Positions 27,240 through 34,294 of a DNA stretch of 40,001 nucleotides are shown here, one piece after another. The position numbers and the translations under genes are program-made. Source of the DNA: Desulfobacteraceae bacterium (lineage in GTDB: Bacteria; Desulfobacterota; Desulfobacteria; Desulfobacterales; Desulfolunaceae); assembly GCA_013619155.1 (NCBI GenBank), contig JABXKT010000036.1, positions 1 through 40,001 on the forward strand, read 5' to 3'. Each line of letters starts with the position of its first letter. Position 1 is the first letter of the stretch. Under the pieces are notes generated by a model that worked only from the letters and a program-made list of their open reading frames with translations, was not told the DNA's origin and searched no databases.

Positions 27240-28321
27240 GCGCCTCCGAAGGCGGAGTGTCCCCGGGATCTGAGGAGGAAGAAGAGGTAGGGGGCTCCGG
27301 CGATGGATGTGATAATCCCGATGGGGATCTCCACATGGAGAAGGGTTCGTGCCGCCGTGTCGCAGGCGATCAGGTAGATTCCGCCGAGAATCGAGGCGAG
27401 GGGGATGAGGTAACGGTGATCCGGTCCCAGCATCATGCGGGCGGCATGGGGCATCATCAGGCCCACCCAGGCGATGATACCTGTGGTGGAGACCGCCACC
27501 GCCGTGGAGAGGGTGGCCAGGATAATGAGTATGCATTTCAAGAGTTCCGGATTGACACCCAGGGTCCTCGCCTCGTCATCTCCCATGGAGAGAATATTGA
27601 GTTTCCAGCTCTGGGACCAGATGATGAAAAATGAGGTGAGGATGATGGGGGAGAGGAGGGCGACATCTCCCCAGGAGGCATAGTAAAAACCCCCCATGAG
27701 CCAGAAGACGATCTCCCTTAAGGCTGAATCTTCGGCGACGAATTTCATGATCCCCACGAAGGCGGAAAACACCGATCCCACGATGACGCCGGAGAGGATC
27801 AGCATGATCACCGGTGTCTCTCCGCGGGTATGGGCGAGGAAGTAGGCCGTGGCCACGGCGGTTAAGGCGAAGATAAAGGCCAGGGCCTGTACGGAGAGGA
27901 AAAATCCCGGAAGGACGATTCCCAAGGCGGCTCCGAAGGCGGCTCCTGAGGATATGCCAAGGATATAGGGCTCTACCAGGGGATTTCGAAAGCAGCCCTG
28001 GAATACCGCCCCGGATAGGGAGAGGGCGATTCCGGTGTTCACCGCGAGGAGGATGCGTGGCAGCCGGATTTTCCAGACGATGGTGTCGTGGAGGCGACTC
28101 ACTGAGGGCAGGGTGGTGAAGGGGTCGCAATGGAATCGAATGACGCGGATGATGTCGGAGGCCTCGAGATGATACGCCCCGAGGGTCATGGCTCCCACGG
28201 CGATCCCCAGGAGGAGGAGGGAGGCGAGGGCGATGATGAGGGGTTTGCGGTGGCGATCCACCCATCTCTCCTGGGCCGGATGATGACTTTTGCTAAAACG
28301 AATCACGCTGGCATGGGGCAT
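27236..28321 (-). CDS. FecCD-family ABC transporter permease
   Basis: A 361-residue inner membrane permease of the FecCD/BtuC type with about nine to ten TM helices and the typical GAVFQGCFRNPLVEPYILGISSGA segment and the RTLGVNPE coupling helix. Such permeases work as homodimers with the ATPase encoded next, receiving ligand from the periplasmic binding protein. I start it at 28321, where GGAGAG lies 10 bases upstream; the in-frame ATG at 28360 has no ribosome-binding site. It is the first gene of the cluster permease, ATPase, methyltransferase, binding protein. An unexplained leader of about 200 bases precedes it, with a candidate promoter and inverted repeat. Confidence 0.92.
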   Translation of the reverse strand: MPHASVIRFSKSHHPAQERWVDRHRKPLIIALASLLLLGIAVGAMTLGAYHLEASDIIRVIRFHCDPFTTLPSVSRLHDTIVWKIRLPRILLAVNTGIALSLSGAVFQGCFRNPLVEPYILGISSGAAFGAALGIVLPGFFLSVQALAFIFALTAVATAYFLAHTRGETPVIMLILSGVIVGSVFSAFVGIMKFVAEDSALREIVFWLMGGFYYASWGDVALLSPIILTSFFIIWSQSWKLNILSMGDDEARTLGVNPELLKCILIILATLSTAVAVSTTGIIAWVGLMMPHAARMMLGPDHRYLIPLASILGGIYLIACDTAARTLLHVEIPIGIITSIAGAPYLFFLLRSRGHSAFGGA

Positions 28322-28494
28322 CTTTAATAATCTCTCCAAAAAAAAAGCCACGAGGGGCATTTGCTTAAAGCAGAGCCTTCATGGCCTGAATTTCGTAGAT
28401 ATTAAAGGGACAAAAATGAGACGTAGCGACGGTGTCGCCGAATACGATATAAATGTTGGAAAAAATAGAGGTCTCCCCTGTTTTTTCTCGGGTC

Positions 28495-28606
28495 CGTATG
28501 CAAAGCATACGATGCACCCAGCCTTCGTGGCCGTTTTTATCATTGTACTATGCGTGCGCGGCGCCTATGTCAAGATTTATTTACTCTGTTATTGTAGGCA
28601 GAGTAA
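28495..28606 (-). promoter_or_regulatory. Candidate promoter, inverted repeat and leader hairpin of the ABC importer cluster
   Basis: On the minus strand TTGACA (28568-28573) is followed after 17 bp by TAGTAC (28545-28550), with TACAAT overlapping at longer spacing. Just upstream of the -35 lies an inverted repeat TTACTCTG-N10-CAGAGTAA (28581-28606), in the position of an activator or repressor site. Downstream in the leader is a 7-bp-stem hairpin CGTATGC-TTT-GCATACG (28495-28511). The regulator is not identified; the sequence does not look like a cobalamin riboswitch. Confidence 0.45.
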
Positions 28607-28697
28607 TAAGTACCTTGGCCGATGATTCGAGGTGGAGCCTTCCATGCCTCGTTTAGAAATGACGGAAAATGAGCCCTAACTATTCAGCTCAAAAGAA

Positions 28698-28784
28698 GCC
28701 TCCGGCGGCGAGGTGTGCCACCTCGAAAGCAGCTTGCGGATGCGCTTCGCCCCGCTCCTCGGGTCAAATCGCATCCGCCTTTAG
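28698..28784 (+). repeat. Modular repeat, copy H1 (second hairpin module)
   Basis: GCCTCCGGCGGCGAGGTGTGCCACCTCG, AAGCAGCTTGCGGATGCG, then CCCGCTCCTCGGGTCAAATCGCATCCGCC. It resembles the second module of copy E, with the arms changed to GCGGATGCG / CGCATCCGC: compensating changes that keep the hairpin. Confidence 0.75.
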
Positions 28785-29024
28785 ATTCACCCTGACTTAT
28801 ATTTTAAGCGCTGTTTGTCACGCCTCGTCTTATAAAATTATGGGCCTGGTTCAAAACAGGGTTACACCTTTTGAAGGTGGCCCATATTTGTTGAGGGGCC
28901 TACAGAAAGGAAACACTGCCAGAACTTTGGCAATGGAGCGGAGGCACCACGACACCCTCTCTGGCGCGCCGCACTCCCGTGCGGCTTTTTTGCCGGGGGC
29001 TTGTTACCCTAAAATGGCCATTAT
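28785..29024. other. Intergenic stretch with no recognised gene
   Basis: This lies between two repeat fragments upstream of the thiamine unit. I see no coding frame with a ribosome-binding site and no clear RNA structure. It holds scattered degenerate repeat pieces (for example TTTTTTGCCGGGGGC near 28987). Confidence 0.45.
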
Positions 29025-29078
29025 TGAACCAGGCCAAATTATGGCAAAAGTTTGGTCCCGGCAGGGCCACCGGAGGCA
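29025..29078 (-). repeat. Modular repeat, copy H2 (core fragment)
   Basis: GAACCAGGCCAAATTATGGCAAAAG, TTTGGTCCCGGCAGGGCCACCGGAGGC: the left end of the core module in reverse orientation, without the hairpin. Confidence 0.65.
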
Positions 29079-29133
29079 CAGCTGACTCGTTACAATGATT
29101 CTTTGCTTAAATGCGCAGGTTTGGCTCCATTGC

Positions 29134-29163
29134 CGTTGACAAGCCCGGCACATATAAATTATA
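29134..29163 (+). promoter_or_regulatory. Sigma-70-type promoter for the thiM-thiE unit
   Basis: A perfect TTGACA (29134-29139) is followed after 18 bp by TATATG (29158-29163), or after 17 bp by TTATAT. The predicted start near 29170 lies about 35 bases ahead of the TPP aptamer, the expected layout. Confidence 0.6.
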
Positions 29164-29204
29164 TGAATTTGCATCAAATGATGTCGCTTATAAAATGTAT
29201 CAAA

Positions 29205-29276
29205 GCAAGGGGTGGCTTAAGGCCTGAGATCATACCCGTCGAACCTGATCTGGATAATACCAGCGAAGGGAATTGC
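29205..29276 (+). promoter_or_regulatory. TPP riboswitch (THI element)
   Basis: The aptamer is recognised from GGGGTGG, CCTGAGATCATACCCG, GAACCTGATCTGGATAATAC and CAGCGAAGGGAA, the conserved core of thiamine pyrophosphate riboswitches, closed by GCAA (29205-29208) and TTGC (29273-29276) as P1. It lies 222 bases upstream of thiM, so TPP should switch off thiM and probably thiE. No U-tailed terminator follows closely, which points to translational or Rho-dependent control. Confidence 0.93.
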
Positions 29277-29444
29277 CGAGAGCGTCGATCTCTTATATTA
29301 AAAATATGTGTAACGGTTTTCAAAAATGTACGGGCCTCGGCACTTGAGCCTTTACGAATCTGAAGTCCCAAGGGGACGGCCCCTGGCCGCACGGATGTGC
29401 TTTTGGGTTTTGAGCGGAATCGTTACACCTATTCTTCCTTGAAG

Positions 29445-29496
29445 TCATCCTCAGCCGTTTTTTTAAAAAACGAACTTTTAAAAAAAAAGAGGATGA
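29445..29496 (+). promoter_or_regulatory. Hairpin that can sequester the thiM ribosome-binding site
   Basis: TCATCCTC at 29445-29452 is perfectly complementary to GAGGATGA at 29489-29496, which holds the Shine-Dalgarno sequence immediately before the ATG at 29498. An inner hairpin CGTTTTTTTAAAAAACG (29456-29472) would bring the arms together. This could be the expression platform of the TPP riboswitch, although it is about 170 bases from the aptamer. Confidence 0.6.
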
Positions 29497-29497
29497 G

Positions 29498-30313
29498 ATG
29501 CGCAACACACTCGCCGTAAAAGCCGCCGAAAACCTGTCCAAGATACGTGAGACCACCCCCCTTATCCACAATATCACCAACTACGTGGTGATGAACTATA
29601 CGGCCAATGTACTGCTCTCCATGGGGGCCTCCCCGGTCATGGCCCATGCGGAGAACGAGGTGGAGGAGATGGTTGCCTTCGCCGGAGCCCTGGTGCTGAA
29701 CATCGGCACCTTAAGCGATGCCTGGATTCGCGCCATGATCACGGCGGGAAAAAAGGCCCGGAAGATGGGCACTCCCGTGGTCCTCGATCCGGTGGGTTCT
29801 GGTGCCACCACCCTTCGCACCCAAACGGCCACCCAGATAATCCGGGAGACGGGGGTCGATCTGATCCGCGGCAACGCCTCGGAGATCCTCTCCCTTACAG
29901 CCGACGATTCGAGGACCCGTGGCGTGGACGCCATGCACACCGTCGATGATGCGGCGCGTATCGCCAAGGTCCTGGCCACCGAGCTGAAGACCACCCTGGC
30001 CATCACCGGACCCGAGGATGTCGTCACCGATGGCACTCGGGTGGCCAAGATCCTGGGGGGGCATCCCCTCATGGCCCGAGTGACGGGCACGGGATGCTCG
30101 GCCACGGCCATCGCCGGAGCCTTCATGGCCGTGGACCCGGACCCCTTCACCGCCGCCTGCTCCGCCCTGGCATTTTTCGCCGTGGTCGGAAAAAAAGCGG
30201 GAGAGCACGCCGCCGCCCCAGGAAGCTTTATGATTGCCCTGCTCGACGCCCTCTACACCATTACCCCCCAGGAGCTGGAAGCAGAAGGGCAGATCATCAC
30301 CCTGGCCGCGTAA
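29498..30313 (+). CDS. thiM: Hydroxyethylthiazole kinase
   Basis: A 271-residue ribokinase-like enzyme that phosphorylates 4-methyl-5-(2-hydroxyethyl)thiazole for thiamine salvage. Family motifs are the N-terminal PLIHNITNYVVMNYTANVLLSMGASPVMA, GTLSDAW, the DPVGSGATT loop, GNASEIL, and the catalytic anion-hole segment GTGCSATAIAGAF with its active-site Cys. The length is typical of ThiM. It is the first gene after the TPP riboswitch and precedes thiE, which uses its product. No thiD is in the window, so the HMP-PP supplier must be elsewhere. Confidence 0.96.
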   Translation: MRNTLAVKAAENLSKIRETTPLIHNITNYVVMNYTANVLLSMGASPVMAHAENEVEEMVAFAGALVLNIGTLSDAWIRAMITAGKKARKMGTPVVLDPVGSGATTLRTQTATQIIRETGVDLIRGNASEILSLTADDSRTRGVDAMHTVDDAARIAKVLATELKTTLAITGPEDVVTDGTRVAKILGGHPLMARVTGTGCSATAIAGAFMAVDPDPFTAACSALAFFAVVGKKAGEHAAAPGSFMIALLDALYTITPQELEAEGQIITLAA

Positions 30314-30344
30314 GCGGAGCGCAGGCCTTATCGGTCTTCTATGA

Positions 30345-30596
30345 AGATGAGGATGGGTGGCCCACACCTGTACCGGTGGGGCTTGTGGCTGTAGGGTGCA
30401 TTTCATGCACCGGAACCGGGGCCTCAATATGCCAGGATAGATGGAAGAATAGAGGCCGGGGATCCATTAAGATGGTGCACGTAGTGCACCCTACGGCTGG
30501 AGCTGCAGATTCCATCGGCCCTTCGGGAAAATGAAACCGAATGGTCCACACCCATACCGGTGGGGATTATGGCGGTAGGGTGCATTCCATGCACCA
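30345..30596. repeat. Tandem GGTGCAT-type hairpin repeats in the thiM-thiE gap
   Basis: Two direct copies (30350-30437 and 30535-30620) share CCACACC, ACCGGTGGGG, GTAGGGTGCATT.CATGCACC and GGCCT.AA.ATGCCA. Each holds a hairpin GGTGCAT / ATGCACC (30395-30411; 30579-30595). Between them is an inverted form (30474-30490, GGTGCACGTAGTGCACC followed by CTAC). This is a different family from the GCCTCCGGCGG modules and resembles the GTAGGGTGC-type palindromes found in many bacterial genomes. Confidence 0.7.
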
Positions 30597-30622
30597 GAAC
30601 CGAGGCCTTAAAATGCCAAGAA

Positions 30623-30699
30623 TGACTGTGACGGGCCTTTTGGCCCGTCACAGTCACAAACCTTGGGTCCAGGGAATCTATTCCCTGGCCGCCGGAGGC
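30623..30699 (+). repeat. Modular repeat, copy I (right half of core module)
   Basis: A perfect 15-bp-arm hairpin (30623-30656, TGACTGTGACGGGCC, 4-base loop) is followed by TTGGGTCCAGGGAATC and TTCCCTGGCCGCCGGAGGC. The left half of the core is missing. It sits inside the thiM-thiE gap, so thiE transcription must pass through the hairpin or start after it. Confidence 0.8.
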
Positions 30700-30782
30700 A
30701 TCGCTTTTTTAATACATTTTAACACCGGGAGGGCGTCGGGGCGTGGCGCATCCTTCAACACGCATATGGGGACCTTTTATAT

Positions 30783-31430
30783 ATGATGACGTATCCATCC
30801 ATTGATTACTCCCTCTACCTGGTGACGGACCGGGATCTCTCCCGGGGACGAAGTACCCTAAGCATTGTGACCGAGGCTGTGGCTGGCGGGGTGAGCTGCG
30901 TCCAGCTTCGTGAGAAGTGCGGCTCGACCCGCATGTTTATGGAGGAGGCCCGTGCCATAAAAGGGGTGCTGGCGGCGAAGAAGATCCCCTTGATTATTAA
31001 CGATCGGGTGGATGTGGCCCTGGCCGTGGGGGCCTCGGGAGTGCATCTCGGGCAGAGCGATATGCCCATCGCCGATGCCCGGCGTCTGCTTCCGTCGGGG
31101 AGCATTATCGGCATCTCCGTGGAGTCTTTAGAGGACGCGGTGAGGGCGGAGAGGGCAGGGGCCGACTATATCGGGGTGAGTCCTGTGTTTGCCACCCCCA
31201 CCAAGGAGGATACGGCACCGCCTCTGGGTCTTGAGGGGGTGCGCCGCATCCGGGAGGCCGTGGGCATTCCCATTGTGGGCATAGGCGGCATCTCCTCGGC
31301 CAACGGTCGAGAGGTAATCGACGCCGGAGCCCATGGCATTGCCGTGGTCTCGGCCATCGTCTCCGCCGATGATCCCCGTCTCGCGGCTCAGGCCCTTAAG
31401 CGGGCCGTCTTCTCTTCTTCCAAGGGGTGA
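30783..31430 (+). CDS. thiE: Thiamine phosphate synthase
   Basis: A 215-residue TIM-barrel enzyme joining HMP-PP and thiazole phosphate to thiamine monophosphate. Family motifs: YLVTDRDL at the N-terminus, QLREK (residues about 42-46), NDRVDVALAVGASGVHLGQSDMP, GISVES, DYIGVSPVFATPTK and GIGGI. The length is standard. There are two adjacent ATG codons (30783 and 30786); the ribosome-binding site is poor (GGGGACC about 10 bases upstream). A 469-bp gap with repeats separates it from thiM, but the pathway link and orientation suggest shared control by the TPP riboswitch. Confidence 0.96.
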   Translation: MMTYPSIDYSLYLVTDRDLSRGRSTLSIVTEAVAGGVSCVQLREKCGSTRMFMEEARAIKGVLAAKKIPLIINDRVDVALAVGASGVHLGQSDMPIADARRLLPSGSIIGISVESLEDAVRAERAGADYIGVSPVFATPTKEDTAPPLGLEGVRRIREAVGIPIVGIGGISSANGREVIDAGAHGIAVVSAIVSADDPRLAAQALKRAVFSSSKG

Positions 31431-32468
31431 TGTGTATTTTTCCCTCTTTTTCCTCCCTCCGGCGCCCTCCCATGACCATGGTGAGGGTGCACCGCACGCC
31501 TCTTCTCTGATTGTTTCTTTATAAAAACCAGTGACGCCTGCATCATGAACGCCCGTGGATGGTCTCGAATGCAGCTTGCAGATGCGCTTTGCCCTGCTCC
31601 TTGGGGTAAACCTCATCTGCCTTTGATTGAATGGCGACCTTATGTTCAAGGACGAGGGCATATTTATGCCGTGGATTTTTCGCAAAAACCAGTGATGTCA
31701 TGCATCATGAAAGCCGGTAGGATGGGCAAAGCGACGCGTGCCCATCATTGCTCGGTCAATCCTCACAGGTGAAATTTATCGGCGCTATATCGCCTTCTGG
31801 CATAGCGACCGGGTGCATTGATGGACGCATCTTCAATGTTTCCCTCTCCCCTCTTTTCTCATGATCCTCCACAAATGATGCCTTATGTTTTCCATTGATT
31901 CTGGTGGGATAGGGGCGTATGCAGGGGATGAAATGATAGGGGTGCATCACCGTTTTTTCTGAGAAAAGGGGTGGGGTATGAAAAAATAGAGAGCTTTTGT
32001 GTATACCGTTTTTTCATTTTTCAATTCTTACATTGCCGGGCAGTGCCTGAACCTCTTTTGCACCGGTATATTCAAGCATCAACATGGAAAAAGTACCCGG
32101 TAAGATGGAATTATATCCATCTATCACGGTATTTAAGCCCACAGATGGACAGCCGCGGACCGGTATATCTATATCCGATGGGGGCACGGGGTAGATGGTT
32201 AGATCGCCTTTTCTGTATTAATTCAAAATGATTATATCGATTGTGGGTGGAGTGCTTATCTCTTTTTGATTTGTGGAGAGACCGATGATCTTATCCGGAA
32301 TAACGGGTTTATATGCTCGAGAATATCGAATATTCAAACAAGGACTCATACCCCTTTAAATTCTCCATGTTACCCCCTGGATATTCGATCCAAAAATTCC
32401 GTCGATAAGGGCTATACATAGGAAAAAGGCCGGTTATTTACAATATTAGGGACATATAGGACGTAATC
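31431..32468. other. Long intergenic region, no gene recognised
   Basis: About 1 kb without a supportable gene. It holds a diverged second-module repeat copy (31558-31622), a pair of direct repeats (31523-31563 and 31686-31726), and from about 31970 onward a more AT-rich stretch with an 8-bp palindrome GAATATTC at 32328-32335. The open frames present have no ribosome-binding site and unnatural composition. It may mark the junction to transferred DNA on the right. Confidence 0.5.
31558..31622 (+). repeat. Modular repeat, copy J (diverged second hairpin module)
   Basis: TCTCGAATGCAGCTTGCAGATG, CGCTTTGCCCTGCTCCTTGG and GGTAAACCTCATCTGCC line up with copy H1 (28725-28784) at roughly 80 percent of positions; the GCAGATG / CATCTGC arms are preserved. 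Confidence 0.6.
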
Positions 32469-33024
32469 ATGGTCGATATACAATCAATAAGTACAGGGCT
32501 TCAACTAGGTAATGATGGAATTTGGTATAGTTCAAATACTGAGGATATATCTTATCCATCAGATGGGAACGATGCTTGTTTTGCTATTGAAGAAAATTCA
32601 TTTTGGTTTAAGCATCGGAACAATTGCATTGCTTCCGTCGTAAAATCTTATCCCCCAAAAAGTAATGGCACAATCTTTGATATTGGGGGAGGTAATGGGT
32701 TTGTTTCTTTGGGCTTGGCTAATTCAGGCTTCAATGTAGTTTTGGTTGAACCTGGGAAATTTGGCGCCTCTAATACGAAAAAACGAGGTCTATCCAATGT
32801 AATATGTGCAACAACAGACACAGCGAAATTTAATCCACATTCATTACCTGCCGTTGGATTGTTCGATGTTATGGAACACATTGAAGACGACCTTAATTTC
32901 TTAAAATCAATCAAGGAATTAATGAAGAAGAATGCGCGTCTCTATGTAACGGTCCCTTCTTATTCTTTTCTTTGGTCGGCCGAGGATGTTTTTGCTGGTC
33001 ATTTTAGAAGATACGATTTAGGAA
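32469..33024 (+). pseudogene. Class I SAM methyltransferase, truncated by IS insertion
   Basis: About 185 residues of a type 11/12-like methyltransferase. Motif I is IFDIGGGNGFVSLGLA (about residues 67-82), followed by VVLVEPG, the post-I acidic region, GLFDVMEHIEDDLNFL and YVTVPSYSFLWSAEDVFAGHFRRYDL. Relatives continue for another 60 or more residues after the HxRRY segment, but here the frame enters the IS end at 33025 and stops at 33060 with foreign codons. The missing 3' part is not found beyond the IS (34051 onward), so it was deleted. Codons are much more AT-rich than those of thiE or dbpA, suggesting transfer. The original role may have been in surface polysaccharide or lipid modification. 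Confidence 0.8.
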
Positions 33025-34050
33025 CTCAAGTTACGCAGCCATTAGCTGTTGAAGTTGTTTAAACGCTGAACGCAAAGCTGTCATATACAGCTTAGACCTC
33101 AGTTGGAAATGGTTCATTTTGAGGCGAAGAGACAAGGTCTCCAGTCGGAAGACCGAATATATAGACAAGAAAAGATGGTTGCTCTGCGTACGGACGGTAT
33201 GAGCCGGTGATTTGGCCATGGCCGCATTGGATTTGAGCGTTTTATGGAAGACTTCGACTTTCCACCTTTTTTTGTAGATCGTCGTAATCGTGGCAGGACG
33301 GGGAAATCGACGCCTGTGATCCAAACCTTGACGGGTTTATCTTCCGTAAAATCCATATCTTTAACGTGTTGTGAACGGCCGTTTCGTTTATCCTGATCGC
33401 TCAAGAATATAAGCCGGTTAGACTTTATTGCCATGATGAAATGCTTTTTACAGTCGTGGCAGATAAATTTCATATTGTCTTTGGAACAAAACCAGCTATC
33501 GGCCAGAACATAGCGAAAAGAAATATTATTTTTGCAACATACGCCTAACAATTCTCGGAAATATTCATTTTTTGTGAATTCGCTTCTGCGTTTCTTTTTA
33601 TCGGTTTTCGGGTCTGTATATTCAATGGTTTTCTCTATGAGCTTGTAGGCAACCGGAATAGAAGCCTCTCCCGTATGGTAAAGGCAATTTAGAAGGTTTA
33701 TACCTTTGACAGAACGATTCTTTGTATGGTCATAATGCCATGAAATCAGACTGTTCTCTTTAGAGTATGGCTTTTCCTGAATCGTATCGTCGAATATCAG
33801 CACACCATCTGCATCTTCAACCTGTCGGAGGGTGGGTTTCACCATTTCCCAGAGTGTCTGACTGGTAAACTCATTCCGGGATAATAACCGCGTGACCTGA
33901 TCGTGGCTGAACGAACCGTCTACAAGGTTAGAAAGGCCTGTGGCAGTGGTCTTGCCGTAGGAAGAGAGAAGGAAGTCTGAGTAGAGTTCAATTAAATCAG
34001 TTTTCATGTGATCAACTATAGCTCATTTGGGATGTGGCGTGTAACCTCAG
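33025..34050 (-). mobile_element. Defective IS element (IS4/IS701-like)
   Basis: The element has imperfect terminal inverted repeats: CTCAAGTTAC at 33025-33034 and, at the right end, CTGAGGTTAC on the minus strand (34041-34050). Its transposase gene has lost an internal segment. It cuts the methyltransferase gene on its left. I see no target-site duplication, which with the missing methyltransferase 3' end suggests deletion after insertion. Confidence 0.75.
33031..34007 (-). pseudogene. IS4/IS701-like DDE transposase, internally deleted and frameshifted
   Basis: The first frame from the ATG at 34007 encodes a typical transposase N-terminus (helical domain, then GVLIFDDTIQEKPYSK with the first catalytic Asp, and YVLADSWFCSKDNMKFI with the second) up to VKVWITGVDFPVL. 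The next bases read ITTIYKKRWKVEVFHKTLKSNAAM, which contains the catalytic Glu, in another frame, ending at TAA 33031. The stretch of about 28 residues normally between these two (with the LVCSDL-type strand) is absent, so a deletion of non-triplet length at about 33290-33300 shifted the frame. The protein should be inactive. Family placement between IS4 and IS701 is from memory of the YKKRWKVE motif. Confidence 0.85.
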
Positions 34051-34156
34051 ATAATAAGTAGTGTTCGGATAGGGGAGGCAGGAACCACATGAAGATATAA
34101 ATCATGTTTTCTTATATGCAGTATACCTGTCAATCGTTTTCGCAGAAAGAATAACT

Positions 34157-34172
34157 TGGTGTATTTTTTGCA
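34157..34172 (+). promoter_or_regulatory. Sigma-54-type (-24/-12) promoter for the PEP-CTERM gene
   Basis: TGGTGTATTTTTTGCA has the GG and GC dinucleotides exactly 10 bases apart and a consensus TTGCA -12 box; the -24 box is TGG without the usual CAC. Transcription would start near 34183, about 17 bases before the cyclic di-GMP aptamer. RpoN control of PEP-CTERM genes is known in other bacteria. Confidence 0.65.
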
Positions 34173-34199
34173 TAGTTCCATTACCTTGACCCAAGAAAA

Positions 34200-34265
34200 A
34201 GCCAAACCTGATGCGAATCAGGGACGGAAAGCCGACGGATCTCATGGGGAGATGGCCGGGTTGTT
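34200..34265 (+). promoter_or_regulatory. Cyclic di-GMP class I riboswitch (GEMM)
   Basis: The aptamer core is AGCCAAACC, a 6-bp stem with GCGA (GNRA) tetraloop (CCTGAT / ATCAGG, 34207-34222), GGGACGGAAAGCC, a second stem ATCTC / GGAGAT (34239-34253), and GATGGCCGGGTTG closing P1. This follows the GEMM-I consensus, in which GGGACGCAAAGCC is the most conserved block; one base differs here. The GNRA loop and its receptor arrangement are intact. The start codon is 30 bases downstream with GAGG at 34281-34284 and no terminator between, so control is probably at translation. Confidence 0.82.
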
Positions 34266-34294
34266 CTTGAAAAAATAGCAGAGGATTTCTTAAA

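Noticed and set aside
28322..28550. Cobalamin riboswitch ahead of the FecBCD-type cluster
   Set aside because: The leader has no B12-box-like conserved block; only an isolated hairpin is visible.
31971..32231. 86-codon plus-strand open frame
   Set aside because: No ribosome-binding site, no signal or domain, and atypical composition; likely chance.
33031..33324. Separate small minus-strand gene
   Set aside because: Its YKKRWKVE segment is the C-terminal part of the frameshifted transposase, not an independent gene.
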